Origin: Photobacterium toruni
GTDB taxonomy: Bacteria; Pseudomonadota; Gammaproteobacteria; Enterobacterales; Vibrionaceae
NCBI RefSeq assembly: GCF_024529955.1
Contig: NZ_AP024855.1
Location: 124,001-188,000 of the forward strand
Direction: 5' to 3'
DNA length: 64,000 bases
A model generated the notes under the pieces. That model saw only the letters and a list, made by a program, of their open reading frames with translations. It was not told where the DNA came from and ran no database searches. A program made the translations under genes and the position numbers. This document shows positions 36,928 through 45,461 of this stretch, one piece after another (the first letter of the stretch is position 1; every line of letters begins with the position of its first letter).

Positions 36928-37833
36928 ATGAAAAAAATCATTACATTGAGTCTGTTATCGAGCTTGGTGGGTTGTGCTCAATTGATGCCTCCTAAAACAC
37001 CATTACAGGTGCCGATTGAAACTATCAGTAGCACAACATCGACTGAGACGTTTGTTGAGCCAACAGTTGTTGCTGAATTAGATCCATCAGTTAAGACAGA
37101 GCCTCTTTATCAGTCGATAGATTCAATTGCTGTAAGTGAGCAGGTTATTGAAGATAAACCAACAGCAACAGTAGAAAACTCCACAGAGTCAGCTGTTAAT
37201 ACCGATACAGACGTTAATGCTATAACCGCGGAGCCCGCGGTGAACACCATAATAGATGTTAATGCTATAACCGAAGAGCCTACTGTGAATGCTATCCATG
37301 AGATTGATGCAGCAGCTATTGAGTCAGTGATTAATGCAGCAACTAATGCAGACAATGAAACGACAGTACCTACGGCAGTCGTCGCGGCAAGTGATGAAAC
37401 GGCTATCGATGCACCTGAATCAATAGTGTTGTCCAATGATATAACCGTTGATGATCAAACTACAGTGGATACTCAAGCTGCAGTTAATGAACCTATTGCC
37501 ACTGAATCGACTGTTAATACGCCTATTGCGGATAATGGCTACCAAACAGTTGATATGCACGGTTATAGTGTTCAAGTCACAGCATCAAGAGATGAGCAAT
37601 CATTAGTAACATTATTATCATTATTAGACAGTCAGCAACCAGGTTGGCTGAATAAGAAAATGATCAATGGCAGTCAGGTTTATACTTTATTATTAGGCCA
37701 TTACTCTGATCATGAGCAAGCGAAAGCAGCATTGGCATTGTTACCTGAAGCTTTACAACAAAATGGTGCATTTGTGCGGAATTTTTATGATATTGAACAT
37801 ACAGGTTCGCCACAATTGAAGCAATTACAATAA
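36928..37833 (+). CDS. SPOR-domain lipoprotein with acidic repeat linker
   Basis: A 301-residue lipoprotein with lipobox SLVGC (Cys16), a long Thr/Ala/Val/Glu-rich linker (about 25-205), and a C-terminal SPOR domain (about 208-295) with YSVQVTASRDEQSLVTLL and VYTLLLGHYSDHEQAKAAL. The linker contains a degenerate 15-residue repeat (DVNAIT-EP-VN). It probably sits at the outer membrane and binds septal peptidoglycan. A good GAGAG ribosome binding site precedes the ATG. Second SPOR lipoprotein in this window. Confidence 0.88.
   Translation: MKKIITLSLLSSLVGCAQLMPPKTPLQVPIETISSTTSTETFVEPTVVAELDPSVKTEPLYQSIDSIAVSEQVIEDKPTATVENSTESAVNTDTDVNAITAEPAVNTIIDVNAITEEPTVNAIHEIDAAAIESVINAATNADNETTVPTAVVAASDETAIDAPESIVLSNDITVDDQTTVDTQAAVNEPIATESTVNTPIADNGYQTVDMHGYSVQVTASRDEQSLVTLLSLLDSQQPGWLNKKMINGSQVYTLLLGHYSDHEQAKAALALLPEALQQNGAFVRNFYDIEHTGSPQLKQLQ
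37210..37280. repeat. Degenerate 45-bp-period repeat inside the SPOR lipoprotein gene
   Basis: Nearly identical 26-base blocks at 37210-37235 and 37255-37280 sharing GTTAATGCTATAACCG, in frame, encode the DVNAIT linker repeats. Confidence 0.7.
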
Positions 37834-38057
37834 TATCAGTGATAAGTCGTATATAAATGGTGGTTAATTCACCGTTTGCAGTATAAACCTGACATGATTT
37901 TAAAATAAATCACAATATGATGAGATAGAGGGTACATTCACATTACTTTTTTGATTACTATATTCAGCAGTGAATGCCTTATTCTTTTTGATCTTGGTAA
38001 TGTGTCAAGGTTTTGTAATCTGCATTGTATTGTGATTGGTCTAATTAAGGAACGATA

Positions 38058-39056
38058 ATGAGTTCTATCCACGTTTTATTATTATGCGGCGGCGGCAGCG
38101 CTGAGCATGAAGTTTCTCTTGTATCAGCAAATTTCATTGAACAACAATTAAAAACGATTGATGGTGTTAGCTATACACGTGTCGAAATGACAAAAAATGA
38201 AGGTTGGTTAAATGAAAATCAACAATGTTGTGAATTAAACTTAGATAAAACATTATCTGTTGATGGTGAGCAACCCGTTACAATTGATTACGTGATCCCT
38301 TGTGTGCATGGCTTTCCTGGTGAAACCGGAGACTTACAATCACTGTTTGATTTAGCAGGTTTGCCTTATTTGGGCTGTGGTGCTGAAGCTAGTACCAACT
38401 GCTTTAATAAAATTACCACCAAGTTATGGTTTGATGCGTTAAATATTCCAAATACACCTTATGTTTTCTTAAGTGAAAATACAGAAGATGCCCATCAACA
38501 AGCATTAGCCGCATTAAACAAATGGGGTAAAGTGTTTGTTAAAGCGGCATGTCAAGGCTCATCTGTTGGTTGTTATAGCGTTACAAATGCAGAAGAATTA
38601 CGTACTGCTGTAAATAATGCATTTGGTTATTCAAACCAAGTCTTAATTGAAAAGACCATTAAACCGCGTGAACTTGAAGTTGCTGCTTATCAATTTGGTG
38701 ACCAATTAATTATTACCAAACCGGGTGAAGTATCATGCCCTGATGATAAGTTTTATAGCTACGAAGAGAAATATAGCACTGATAGTTTATCAACCACGCA
38801 AGTTGAAGCTCATAATTTAACAGCAGAACAAATTGAAGCTATTCAGCATTATGCACGTAAAGCGTTTGAGCAAATGAAGCTTAAAGATTTATCACGTATT
38901 GATTTCTTTTTAAGTGAAGATGATGAGATTTTATTAAATGAAATCAATACATTCCCTGGTATGACTCCAATTTCAATGTTCCCTAAAATGTTAGAAAATC
39001 ACGGACATAGCTTTACTGATTTTATTGAAAAAGCGATTAAAAACGCAGTTAAATAA
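38058..39056 (+). CDS. ddl: D-alanine--D-alanine ligase
   Basis: A 332-residue ATP-grasp enzyme that makes D-Ala-D-Ala for peptidoglycan. Motifs include LLCGGGSAEHEVSL at the N-terminus, CVHGFPGETGDLQ, GCGAEAST, KAACQGSSVGC, and the C-terminal RIDFFLSEDDEILLNEINTFPGMTP with metal ligands. AAGGA lies upstream of the ATG. It stands alone, outside the mur/fts cluster, so it is probably a second Ddl or the DdlA-type copy. Confidence 0.95.
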   Translation: MSSIHVLLLCGGGSAEHEVSLVSANFIEQQLKTIDGVSYTRVEMTKNEGWLNENQQCCELNLDKTLSVDGEQPVTIDYVIPCVHGFPGETGDLQSLFDLAGLPYLGCGAEASTNCFNKITTKLWFDALNIPNTPYVFLSENTEDAHQQALAALNKWGKVFVKAACQGSSVGCYSVTNAEELRTAVNNAFGYSNQVLIEKTIKPRELEVAAYQFGDQLIITKPGEVSCPDDKFYSYEEKYSTDSLSTTQVEAHNLTAEQIEAIQHYARKAFEQMKLKDLSRIDFFLSEDDEILLNEINTFPGMTPISMFPKMLENHGHSFTDFIEKAIKNAVK

Positions 39057-39079
39057 ATATTAAGTTAGCGGTTATTAAG

Positions 39080-39129
39080 CCAACCTCTATACACTTTCAA
39101 TAAGAAAGCATATTAGGGTTGGTTTTTTT
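39080..39129 (+). terminator. Terminator after ddl
   Basis: CCAACC/GGTTGG arms around a 31-base interval followed by seven T. Confidence 0.7.
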
Positions 39130-39141
39130 ATATCAGCTATT

Positions 39142-40107
39142 TTATTTATTATTTTTATTGGCAAATTTCTTCAACGTGCTATCACGTTTAGCCCGTTGAC
39201 CAATATATTGAGCGGGCATGGCAGGACTTCGCCAGCGACCTTGATGCTGTATCTGATGAATAGAAAGTCCAGCATCTGCTAAATCTTGGCTCGCACCAAC
39301 ACGAGGAGACTGGCCTGAAAATATGACATCAGTCGGAAGTTCCAGCTCTTGGCTTGCACGTCTAAATATTCGGTAGATAGATGAGTGGTCGAGAGGGTTA
39401 TCGCCAATATTATTATGTCTATCTATTCGGCGAAAAACGAAACCGCTATCTATCATCGATAATGTTAGCCAACGGTTGACCGCTTGAGAGGCGACATCAC
39501 TTAACGCAATTAAAGTATCATTAACTGAAAGTGTGATTAAACCATCAGGGGTGACTTCAATATCGTTAATGGTTAATGCCGTTACTTCAGATCGTTTTAA
39601 CATGGCTTCAAAGGTCATTGCCCAAATAGCCATATCTCGTACATCTTTTGCCTTAGTTGAGCGTATAAAAGACTCAAGCAGTTCATGTAAATGATTATCG
39701 CGAAAGCCATGAGCATTGGTGTAATCATCATGTTTATCAAGACGTTGTTTATGCATAGCGAGTTTTATTTCGTTACTTAAACACGGGTTTGGTAGCGCAT
39801 GACAGCGATGAACCAAACCAATAGTGACAATGTAACGTTTAAGGCTGGCTAATTTTCGAGTCTGCGCCATTTTTTCTATATAACGGTGCACAATATCCGC
39901 TGATGCGGGTAATGCTGAAGCGTTGTGTTGTGAACAGAAAAGCAAAAAATTATTCCAATCATTTTTAAACGCAACCAGCGTATTTTTAGCATACTGTTGA
40001 TGCGTCAAGCGTTGCCAAACAGTAATAGACTCAGCAATGGTTGAAAAGTCAGCAAGACTTGCATTACGTAGTGTTTCATCTTCAATAACGGTAATTTTCT
40101 TTGCCAC
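39142..40107 (-). CDS. Cre-like tyrosine recombinase with altered box II histidine
   Basis: A 321-residue tyrosine recombinase. An N-terminal SAM-like core-binding domain (about 25-130, with AKNTLVAFKNDWNNFLLFC) precedes the catalytic domain (about 140-310). Catalytic residues seen: Arg in AMLKRSEVTAL, Arg in SGQSPRVGASQDL, Trp in QHQGRW, and nucleophile Tyr in PAQYIG at Cre-like spacing. The histidine of HxxR is Gln here (QSPR). No other mobile-element gene or obvious att repeats lie nearby, so it may be a stand-alone chromosomal recombinase. Confidence 0.87.
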   Translation of the reverse strand: MAKKITVIEDETLRNASLADFSTIAESITVWQRLTHQQYAKNTLVAFKNDWNNFLLFCSQHNASALPASADIVHRYIEKMAQTRKLASLKRYIVTIGLVHRCHALPNPCLSNEIKLAMHKQRLDKHDDYTNAHGFRDNHLHELLESFIRSTKAKDVRDMAIWAMTFEAMLKRSEVTALTINDIEVTPDGLITLSVNDTLIALSDVASQAVNRWLTLSMIDSGFVFRRIDRHNNIGDNPLDHSSIYRIFRRASQELELPTDVIFSGQSPRVGASQDLADAGLSIHQIQHQGRWRSPAMPAQYIGQRAKRDSTLKKFANKNNK

Positions 40108-40275
40108 TGTAACACCTAATGCACTATAACTTTATATGCTTAAATAATAGCAACGATCATCGAAAAACAAAAGAATAATTACAAAAAGCTAGCTTCACAA
40201 AAGAAGAATTATTATTATATGTGCAGTTAAGATAATGATTATTAAAGAAACTACGACTTTAATAAGGTAGGGGAT

Positions 40276-40632
40276 ATGACAATAAAAAAACGTCTTTTTC
40301 ATCGTGGTTACGTTATTGAAAATAGTACGGGACTCACTTCAGACTGGAAAGCCACTATCAATGGGCAAACAGTGAAAGGAATGATAACCAATATAAAAAA
40401 GAGTATTGACTGGTGGTGCGATACGAATGCCTTTATATCACCTGAAAGGTTTAATTCTTCTCAGCAAGTAATGAAGCCATCAGTAGCTGTTCGCACTGAA
40501 CAGTATCGAGGGATTATTTTAAAAAATGATAATGGTAAAGATAATCAATGGTATGCCTTTGTGCGAGGCCAGTTAGTCAAGGGTGATCTAATTTCAATTA
40601 AGAAATATTTAGATAAAGTGGTCGTATTTTAA
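40276..40632 (+). CDS. DUF3319-like protein with two internal repeats
   Basis: A 118-residue cytosolic protein made of two copies of one unit: RGYVIENSTGLTSDWKATI (about 10-28) continuing to VKGMITNIKKSIDWW, and RGIILKNDNGKDNQWYAFV (about 78-96) continuing to VKGDLISIKKYLDKV. It resembles the Vibrionaceae DUF3319 family, which from memory has one such unit. Function unknown. AGGTAGGGG precedes the ATG. Confidence 0.72.
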   Translation: MTIKKRLFHRGYVIENSTGLTSDWKATINGQTVKGMITNIKKSIDWWCDTNAFISPERFNSSQQVMKPSVAVRTEQYRGIILKNDNGKDNQWYAFVRGQLVKGDLISIKKYLDKVVVF

Positions 40633-40636
40633 AAAA

Positions 40637-40668
40637 CAGTGCCTATTGATGACAGGCACTGCTTTATT
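40637..40668. terminator. Terminator between DUF3319-like gene and retropepsin-like gene
   Basis: CAGTGCCT/AGGCACTG stem with T-rich tail; A run on the other side suggests use by both convergent genes. Confidence 0.8.
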
Positions 40669-40689
40669 TATTACATTTTTATTAAAAGA

Positions 40690-41214
40690 TTAATCGTCGT
40701 CATCATGCTTTGAAACATCAACTAAATAGCGACCATCTAACCAATTACGACCAATCAACAATTTATACACTAATTTTTTACGATCACGTAAATTGACCGG
40801 AATGGCATGGCTCTTACCATTCCAAACTAAATCCATAACAACAGCATAACGACGTTCAACACCTTGTGCGTTTCGTATCTTACTGATTTTAATTATTTTA
40901 CCTGTGTGTGTTTCTTCTTGTCCTTGAGCATTTTCTGTTTTGAAACTGATCATTTTCCCTAAATTTTGGTTCCAACTGGCTTTGTTATTTTCCGGATTGT
41001 TATTACCATCAATGACATGTAAATCATAAGCATTAATAGATGTTGTATTTGCACCGGTATCAATACGCGCTTTAAAATCCATATTAAGATCTTTAACATG
41101 AATAGTTTCAATTGGACCTACAATGTATTTCCCATTACATTCGTTGGCGGCATAGGTCATTGATGATACCGTTGCTGCTACAACTAAGAGGGTAGAAAGA
41201 AAAATTTTTTTCAC
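40690..41214 (-). CDS. Exported retropepsin-like protein (RimB/ATP-dependent zinc protease family)
   Basis: A 174-residue protein with signal peptide (1-22, ending TYAA) and the domain annotated as putative ATP-dependent zinc protease, now seen as a retropepsin-like fold. The aspartic signature is ARIDTGANTTSI near residue 50; HAIPVNLRDRKK and KLLIGRNWLDGRYLVD complete the family pattern. Cytosolic members pair with RimK; this one is exported, so a periplasmic role is more likely. The C-terminus is acidic (HDDDD). Confidence 0.85.
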   Translation of the reverse strand: MKKIFLSTLLVVAATVSSMTYAANECNGKYIVGPIETIHVKDLNMDFKARIDTGANTTSINAYDLHVIDGNNNPENNKASWNQNLGKMISFKTENAQGQEETHTGKIIKISKIRNAQGVERRYAVVMDLVWNGKSHAIPVNLRDRKKLVYKLLIGRNWLDGRYLVDVSKHDDDD

Positions 41215-41311
41215 ATAATCTCCTGATATTATTGGTACTTATCCATAGATGATAGACCGAGTAGCGATAACAATGTTTAATTTTATGTAAATTTTAGTGA
41301 ATAAGTTTAAT

Positions 41312-41917
41312 TTAATATCTTAACAGTTGTTTTTCTATCTGGTGAAAACAAGTTTGTGTTTGGTCAAATTGAACAGTATTAAAACCTAGCGTAGATGCTA
41401 TTTTAATATTTTCACTATTATCATCAATAAATAAACTTTCTTGTGGCATTAATTGATAGCGTTCACATAACCTCATGAATATTTCTTGTTCTGGCTTCAT
41501 TACCAACTCTTTTCCTGAAACTAATCCGCCATCAAAAAATGAGATGAAATGATGTTTTTCATAAAGAGTATCAAAAAAAGCACTGCTCATATTGGTAAGG
41601 TAATAAAGGGAATAGGGGTGGTGGGTTAATTTATGGAACAATGTTTCAGTTTGGTGTATTTTTGTCAGGCTAAGTTGAATGTGGATAATAAAATCTTCTA
41701 TCCGCTGGGGTGAGATTTGAGTACGAGCTGAAAATTTAGGGATCACTTCTGCAATAAGCATTGTACCGCGATCAAGTGATAGCCAATCAGGATGTTGGAG
41801 TACATCACGCAGTAATATTTCTCGTTCTCGTTGTGATACAGTAAAACTATTCACAATTTGGAGTGGATTCCACTCAAACATCACGGCGCCAAAATCAAAA
41901 ATCACATTACGAATCAT
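41312..41917 (-). CDS. HAD-family hydrolase, YihX-like
   Basis: A 201-residue haloacid dehalogenase-type phosphatase. Motif I is VIFDFGAVMFEWNP, a variant with Asp-x-Gly as in YihX-type glucose-1-phosphatases; motif II is YLTNMSS; motif III Lys in VMKPEQEIF; motif IV FIDDNSENI. The ATG at 41917 gives the family N-terminus (MIRNVIFDF) and has CGGA upstream; the in-frame ATG at 41974 adds 19 residues. Divergent from yciH with overlapping promoter regions. Confidence 0.88.
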   Translation of the reverse strand: MIRNVIFDFGAVMFEWNPLQIVNSFTVSQREREILLRDVLQHPDWLSLDRGTMLIAEVIPKFSARTQISPQRIEDFIIHIQLSLTKIHQTETLFHKLTHHPYSLYYLTNMSSAFFDTLYEKHHFISFFDGGLVSGKELVMKPEQEIFMRLCERYQLMPQESLFIDDNSENIKIASTLGFNTVQFDQTQTCFHQIEKQLLRY

Positions 41918-42038
41918 AAGATGTTCCGTTAGAGTACCATTTATTGATAGTATTGCTTCATGAGTATTTAGCAAGATTGATGTGCTAACTTTTAATGGTA
42001 TTCACACAATCAAGCAACCAAGTGAGATAGATTGCACA

Positions 42039-42362
42039 ATGAGTGATAATAGTCGTTTAGTTTTCTCAACCGAAACCGGTCGAATTAAAGAAGAAAAAGT
42101 ACAACCAGTACGCCCACAAGGTGACGGTATTGTTCGTATTCAGCGTGAAACAAAAGGGCGCAAAGGCAAGGGTGTTTGTATTGTTTCTGGACTTGATGTT
42201 GAAGATACCCAATTAAAACTGATTGCTGCGGAATTAAAAAAAGTCTGTGGTTGTGGTGGTTCAGTGAAAGATGGAAAAATTGAAATTCAAGGTGATAAGC
42301 GTGATGTAATCAAAGCGCATCTTGAAAAGAAAGGTCATACGGTTAAATTAGCTGGCGGTTAA
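42039..42362 (+). CDS. yciH: YciH/SUI1 family translation factor
   Basis: A 107-residue protein of the eIF1/SUI1 fold, with RLVFSTETGRIKEEK, GDGIVRIQRETKGRKGKGVC, LKKVCGCGGSVKDG and the final GHTVKLAGG. YciH can affect start-codon fidelity in vitro. The ATG at 42039 matches family length; the longer frame from 41982 would add 19 unrelated residues. Strong terminator follows. Confidence 0.94.
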   Translation: MSDNSRLVFSTETGRIKEEKVQPVRPQGDGIVRIQRETKGRKGKGVCIVSGLDVEDTQLKLIAAELKKVCGCGGSVKDGKIEIQGDKRDVIKAHLEKKGHTVKLAGG

Positions 42363-42405
42363 TCACGATTTGAATACGAATGTATAAAATTTAGCCACTT
42401 TTTTT

Positions 42406-42439
42406 AGGCAGTAATACGTCATGTTACTGCCTATTTTTT
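42406..42439 (+). terminator. Terminator after yciH
   Basis: AGGCAGTAA/TTACTGCCT perfect stem followed by ATTTTTT. Confidence 0.9.
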
Positions 42440-42519
42440 CATTTTATTTTTGAACGTCAGATAAATACACAATGAAATTATTCGGTTATCTAGTAGTTTA
42501 TTTATAATCTTATTCTTAT

Positions 42520-43479
42520 CTATAAAGAAGCAACAGTTGATTCTTTTTTTACGTTAGATGTATGACAAAAACTCGTCATGGTTTTTAAAAAATATAATCC
42601 CATTTGATGGCCTAATTCATAATCATTATTTAGTTCTGTTAAGTCACTTCCAATAAGTTTTGATTCTAATTGTTTATGTGGGTAAATTTCATAAATATTC
42701 ACATCATCAGGAGGGTTATTTATAAAATGCTCATTTTCATTATATTTTTGTTCATGTAACAACAACATATCAATTAATGATGCAGCTTTAGTATGCGTTA
42801 ATCCCCGTTTAAGTGTTTTAAGCCATTGATGATTTGCCGCAGTACCAATGGGGTTGGTACGAATGACGACAATATTTTTATAACCACGATCATAGGCTGC
42901 TTTTGCTGGAATTGGAGCATGTAAACCGCCATCAACCCAATAATGATGATTTGTATAAATTGGTTGACGATTTAATAGCGGAATAGCGCAAGATGCTTTT
43001 AATTTTTGGTCCCAATCATTAGCATTGAGATTAAAAAATCCGGCTTGATTATTATCTAATCCTGATGCCGTTGCTAACACTGTACGATTCACCATGTTTT
43101 TACGACCCGTTTGCCAATCTAGTTTTAAATTGGTTTGAGTTTGCTTTATTAACCAATCAAGATTCATTCCGCCACGAGCAGTAAATAATTTAGAATAGCT
43201 AAAAAACTCATGAGTGGTAGTTATTTCAGTAATAACACGATAGGCATGTCTATGTTGCTGGCAAATGTAGGATGCAATGTTTAAAGATCCTGCTGATGTG
43301 CCGATTAATAATGAGAATGGATTAAAATCATTTTCAATAAAAGCATCTAAAACGCCTGCTGTAAATATTCCTCGCTGACCACCACCTTCAGTAACGAGTG
43401 CAATATCTGTTATATTATTTTTTTTAAAATATAATGGCTCAATATTATTTTTACAATAAGAGATATGTTGACCTCTCAT
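42520..43479 (-). CDS. Patatin-like phospholipase (YjjU-like)
   Basis: A 319-residue cytosolic patatin-family hydrolase. It shows the oxyanion motif VTEGGGQRGIFTAGVL, the nucleophile GTSAGSLN and the second dyad residue in YWVDGGLHAPIP (Asp). This Ser-Asp dyad is complete. The closest characterised relatives I recall are YjjU-type proteins; substrates are unknown. The ATG at 43479 has GGAG ten bases upstream; a TTG at 43494 would add 5 residues and overlap that site. Confidence 0.9.
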   Translation of the reverse strand: MRGQHISYCKNNIEPLYFKKNNITDIALVTEGGGQRGIFTAGVLDAFIENDFNPFSLLIGTSAGSLNIASYICQQHRHAYRVITEITTTHEFFSYSKLFTARGGMNLDWLIKQTQTNLKLDWQTGRKNMVNRTVLATASGLDNNQAGFFNLNANDWDQKLKASCAIPLLNRQPIYTNHHYWVDGGLHAPIPAKAAYDRGYKNIVVIRTNPIGTAANHQWLKTLKRGLTHTKAASLIDMLLLHEQKYNENEHFINNPPDDVNIYEIYPHKQLESKLIGSDLTELNNDYELGHQMGLYFLKTMTSFCHTSNVKKESTVASL

Positions 43480-43938
43480 AATATTTATCTCCAACTCAAA
43501 TGCTAATGGTTATGAGAGAAAAACGCACTGTATACAATGTGCTTATAATCTTATAAATGCAGCTAAAATTAAACTGTAAAGCTATCGTAACGTGTTAATT
43601 ATGTTGTCAAATGGTTATTATTAACAATAATGCCCCATATTAATCACCGCTTTTTTTAATAGCCAAAAAATAATTCTAATTTATTTAGAATAAGATATTT
43701 ATTATGAATCTTATACGATGAAATTTAAAAAATAACTTTTTGTTTTACTTTTACGATAATATTTTGATTTTTTTAATTATATATTTAGAGATACTTAATA
43801 GTGGTGTTAATTTACATGTAATTATTAAAATAAACTGACTATCTCTTATAATGTCTAATTTTTGAACCACAGCAACTTACCAAGATTGAAATATAACGAC
43901 TAGTATTAAAACAATTGCGACTGATCAAGGAATACTGC
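43480..43938. other. Intergenic region, divergent promoters
   Basis: Very AT-rich gap between the patatin gene and the peptide transporter. No frame, RNA or repeat supported. Confidence 0.5.
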
Positions 43939-45393
43939 ATGTCAGATGTGAATGTATTTAAACAACCTAAACCATTTTATCTCATTTTTTCAGTTGAGTT
44001 TTGGGAGCGGTTTGGTTTCTACGGTATGCAGGCCATTCTTACTGTATACATGGTTAATATTCTTGGCATGTCGGAAGCCGAGTCATTTACACTATTTGGT
44101 GCCTTTTCTGCTTTAATCTTTGGTTCAGTCGCTATTGGTGGATGGGTTGGGGATAAAATTCTTGGTACTAAGCGGACAATTACACTTGGGGCGTTAGTGC
44201 TAACAATTGGTTACTCTTTATTAGGGGTATCTGCCGCAGGTGAGTTCGGTGGAAAAGAACTCATCTATATAGCGATGGGTTTTATCACCATGGGTAATGG
44301 TCTATTTAAAGCCAATCCATCAAGTTTACTTGCAAAGTCTTATGAAGAAAATGATCCGCGCCTTGATGGGGCGTTTACCATGTATTATATGGCTATTAAT
44401 CTGGGATCATTTTTTTCAATGTTATTAAGCCCTTGGATTGCAGAAAAGATGGGGTATGGCATGGCTTTTGGTGTCAGTGCCATTGGATTATTGATCACTA
44501 TGATTAACTTTATGGTGATGGGGCGAATCGTTAAGAATATTGGTTCTAAACCTGATATGCAGCCTGTAAATAAACGCTATTATTTTATGGTTGTAGTTGC
44601 AACGGTAGTATTGAGCTTTCTAAGTGCTTTTTTATTACAACATTTATTCTATGCGCATGCTATTTTGGTCGTTATTGGAATAACTATTGTTGTTATTTAT
44701 TTTAAAGAAGCATTTAAAACTCAAGGGCTTGAAAGAGCGAAAATGTTTGTGGCTTTTATTTTAATGCTACAAGGTATTGTTTTCTTTGCGCTGTATTTTC
44801 AAATGCCAACGTCACTTAATTTTTTTGCTATTCATAATGTCAGCCATGATTTATTAGGGTTTAAAGTAGAGCCTGAACAATTCCAAGCATTAAATCCATT
44901 TTGGATCATGATCGCGAGTCCGTTACTTGCTGTGCTTTACAATAAACTAGGTGAACGATTTGCAATGCCATTTAAGTTTGCATTTGGGATGGTGCTATGT
45001 AGTTTAGCGTTCTTAATTCTAAAATTCTCAACAGGGTTTGCTAATTCACAAGGAATAGTCAATTCAAATTGGTTAGTAGCGAGCTATTTATTACAGTCGC
45101 TAGGGGAGTTATTAGTATCAGGATTGGGGTTAGCGATGATAGCACAGTTAGTACCACAACGAATGATGGGATTTGCGATGGGAATGTGGTTTTTAACGTC
45201 AGCTACAGCTGCTATTTTAGCGGGTTGGGTTGCCAGTTTAACCGCCGCTCCCGAAGGAATTATAGATCCAAACCAAACTCTCATGCTTTATGCTGAAGTC
45301 TTTGGTGAAATAGGGTATGTCACCGCAGCTATAGCACTATTTACATTACTCATTGCGCCCAAACTTACCCGTATTATTCAAGGTAAAGCATAA
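43939..45393 (+). CDS. Proton-dependent oligopeptide transporter (POT/PTR family)
   Basis: A 484-residue major-facilitator protein with about 14 helices importing di- and tripeptides with protons (DtpA/TppB-like). The family motif ExxERFxxYG is VEFWERFGFYG near residue 20; YYMAINLGSFFSMLLSPWI is the second PTR signature. AAGGA precedes the ATG at 43939; an in-frame ATG at 43915 adds eight residues without support. Monocistronic. Confidence 0.93.
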   Translation: MSDVNVFKQPKPFYLIFSVEFWERFGFYGMQAILTVYMVNILGMSEAESFTLFGAFSALIFGSVAIGGWVGDKILGTKRTITLGALVLTIGYSLLGVSAAGEFGGKELIYIAMGFITMGNGLFKANPSSLLAKSYEENDPRLDGAFTMYYMAINLGSFFSMLLSPWIAEKMGYGMAFGVSAIGLLITMINFMVMGRIVKNIGSKPDMQPVNKRYYFMVVVATVVLSFLSAFLLQHLFYAHAILVVIGITIVVIYFKEAFKTQGLERAKMFVAFILMLQGIVFFALYFQMPTSLNFFAIHNVSHDLLGFKVEPEQFQALNPFWIMIASPLLAVLYNKLGERFAMPFKFAFGMVLCSLAFLILKFSTGFANSQGIVNSNWLVASYLLQSLGELLVSGLGLAMIAQLVPQRMMGFAMGMWFLTSATAAILAGWVASLTAAPEGIIDPNQTLMLYAEVFGEIGYVTAAIALFTLLIAPKLTRIIQGKA

Positions 45394-45401
45394 TAAATAA
45401 A

Positions 45402-45438
45402 AGCAGCAATCGGTTGAGTGATTGCTGCTATTCTTTTA
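45402..45438. terminator. Terminator between peptide transporter and threonine aldolase-like gene
   Basis: AGCAGCAATC/GATTGCTGCT perfect 10-bp stem followed by a T-rich tail; convergent genes lie on both sides. Confidence 0.85.
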
Positions 45439-45461
45439 TCATATTGTTTTATAGTGATTTA

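Noticed and set aside
39142..40107. Integrase as part of a genomic island
   Set aside because: No tRNA, direct repeats, phage or transfer genes are visible nearby, and flanking genes look native.
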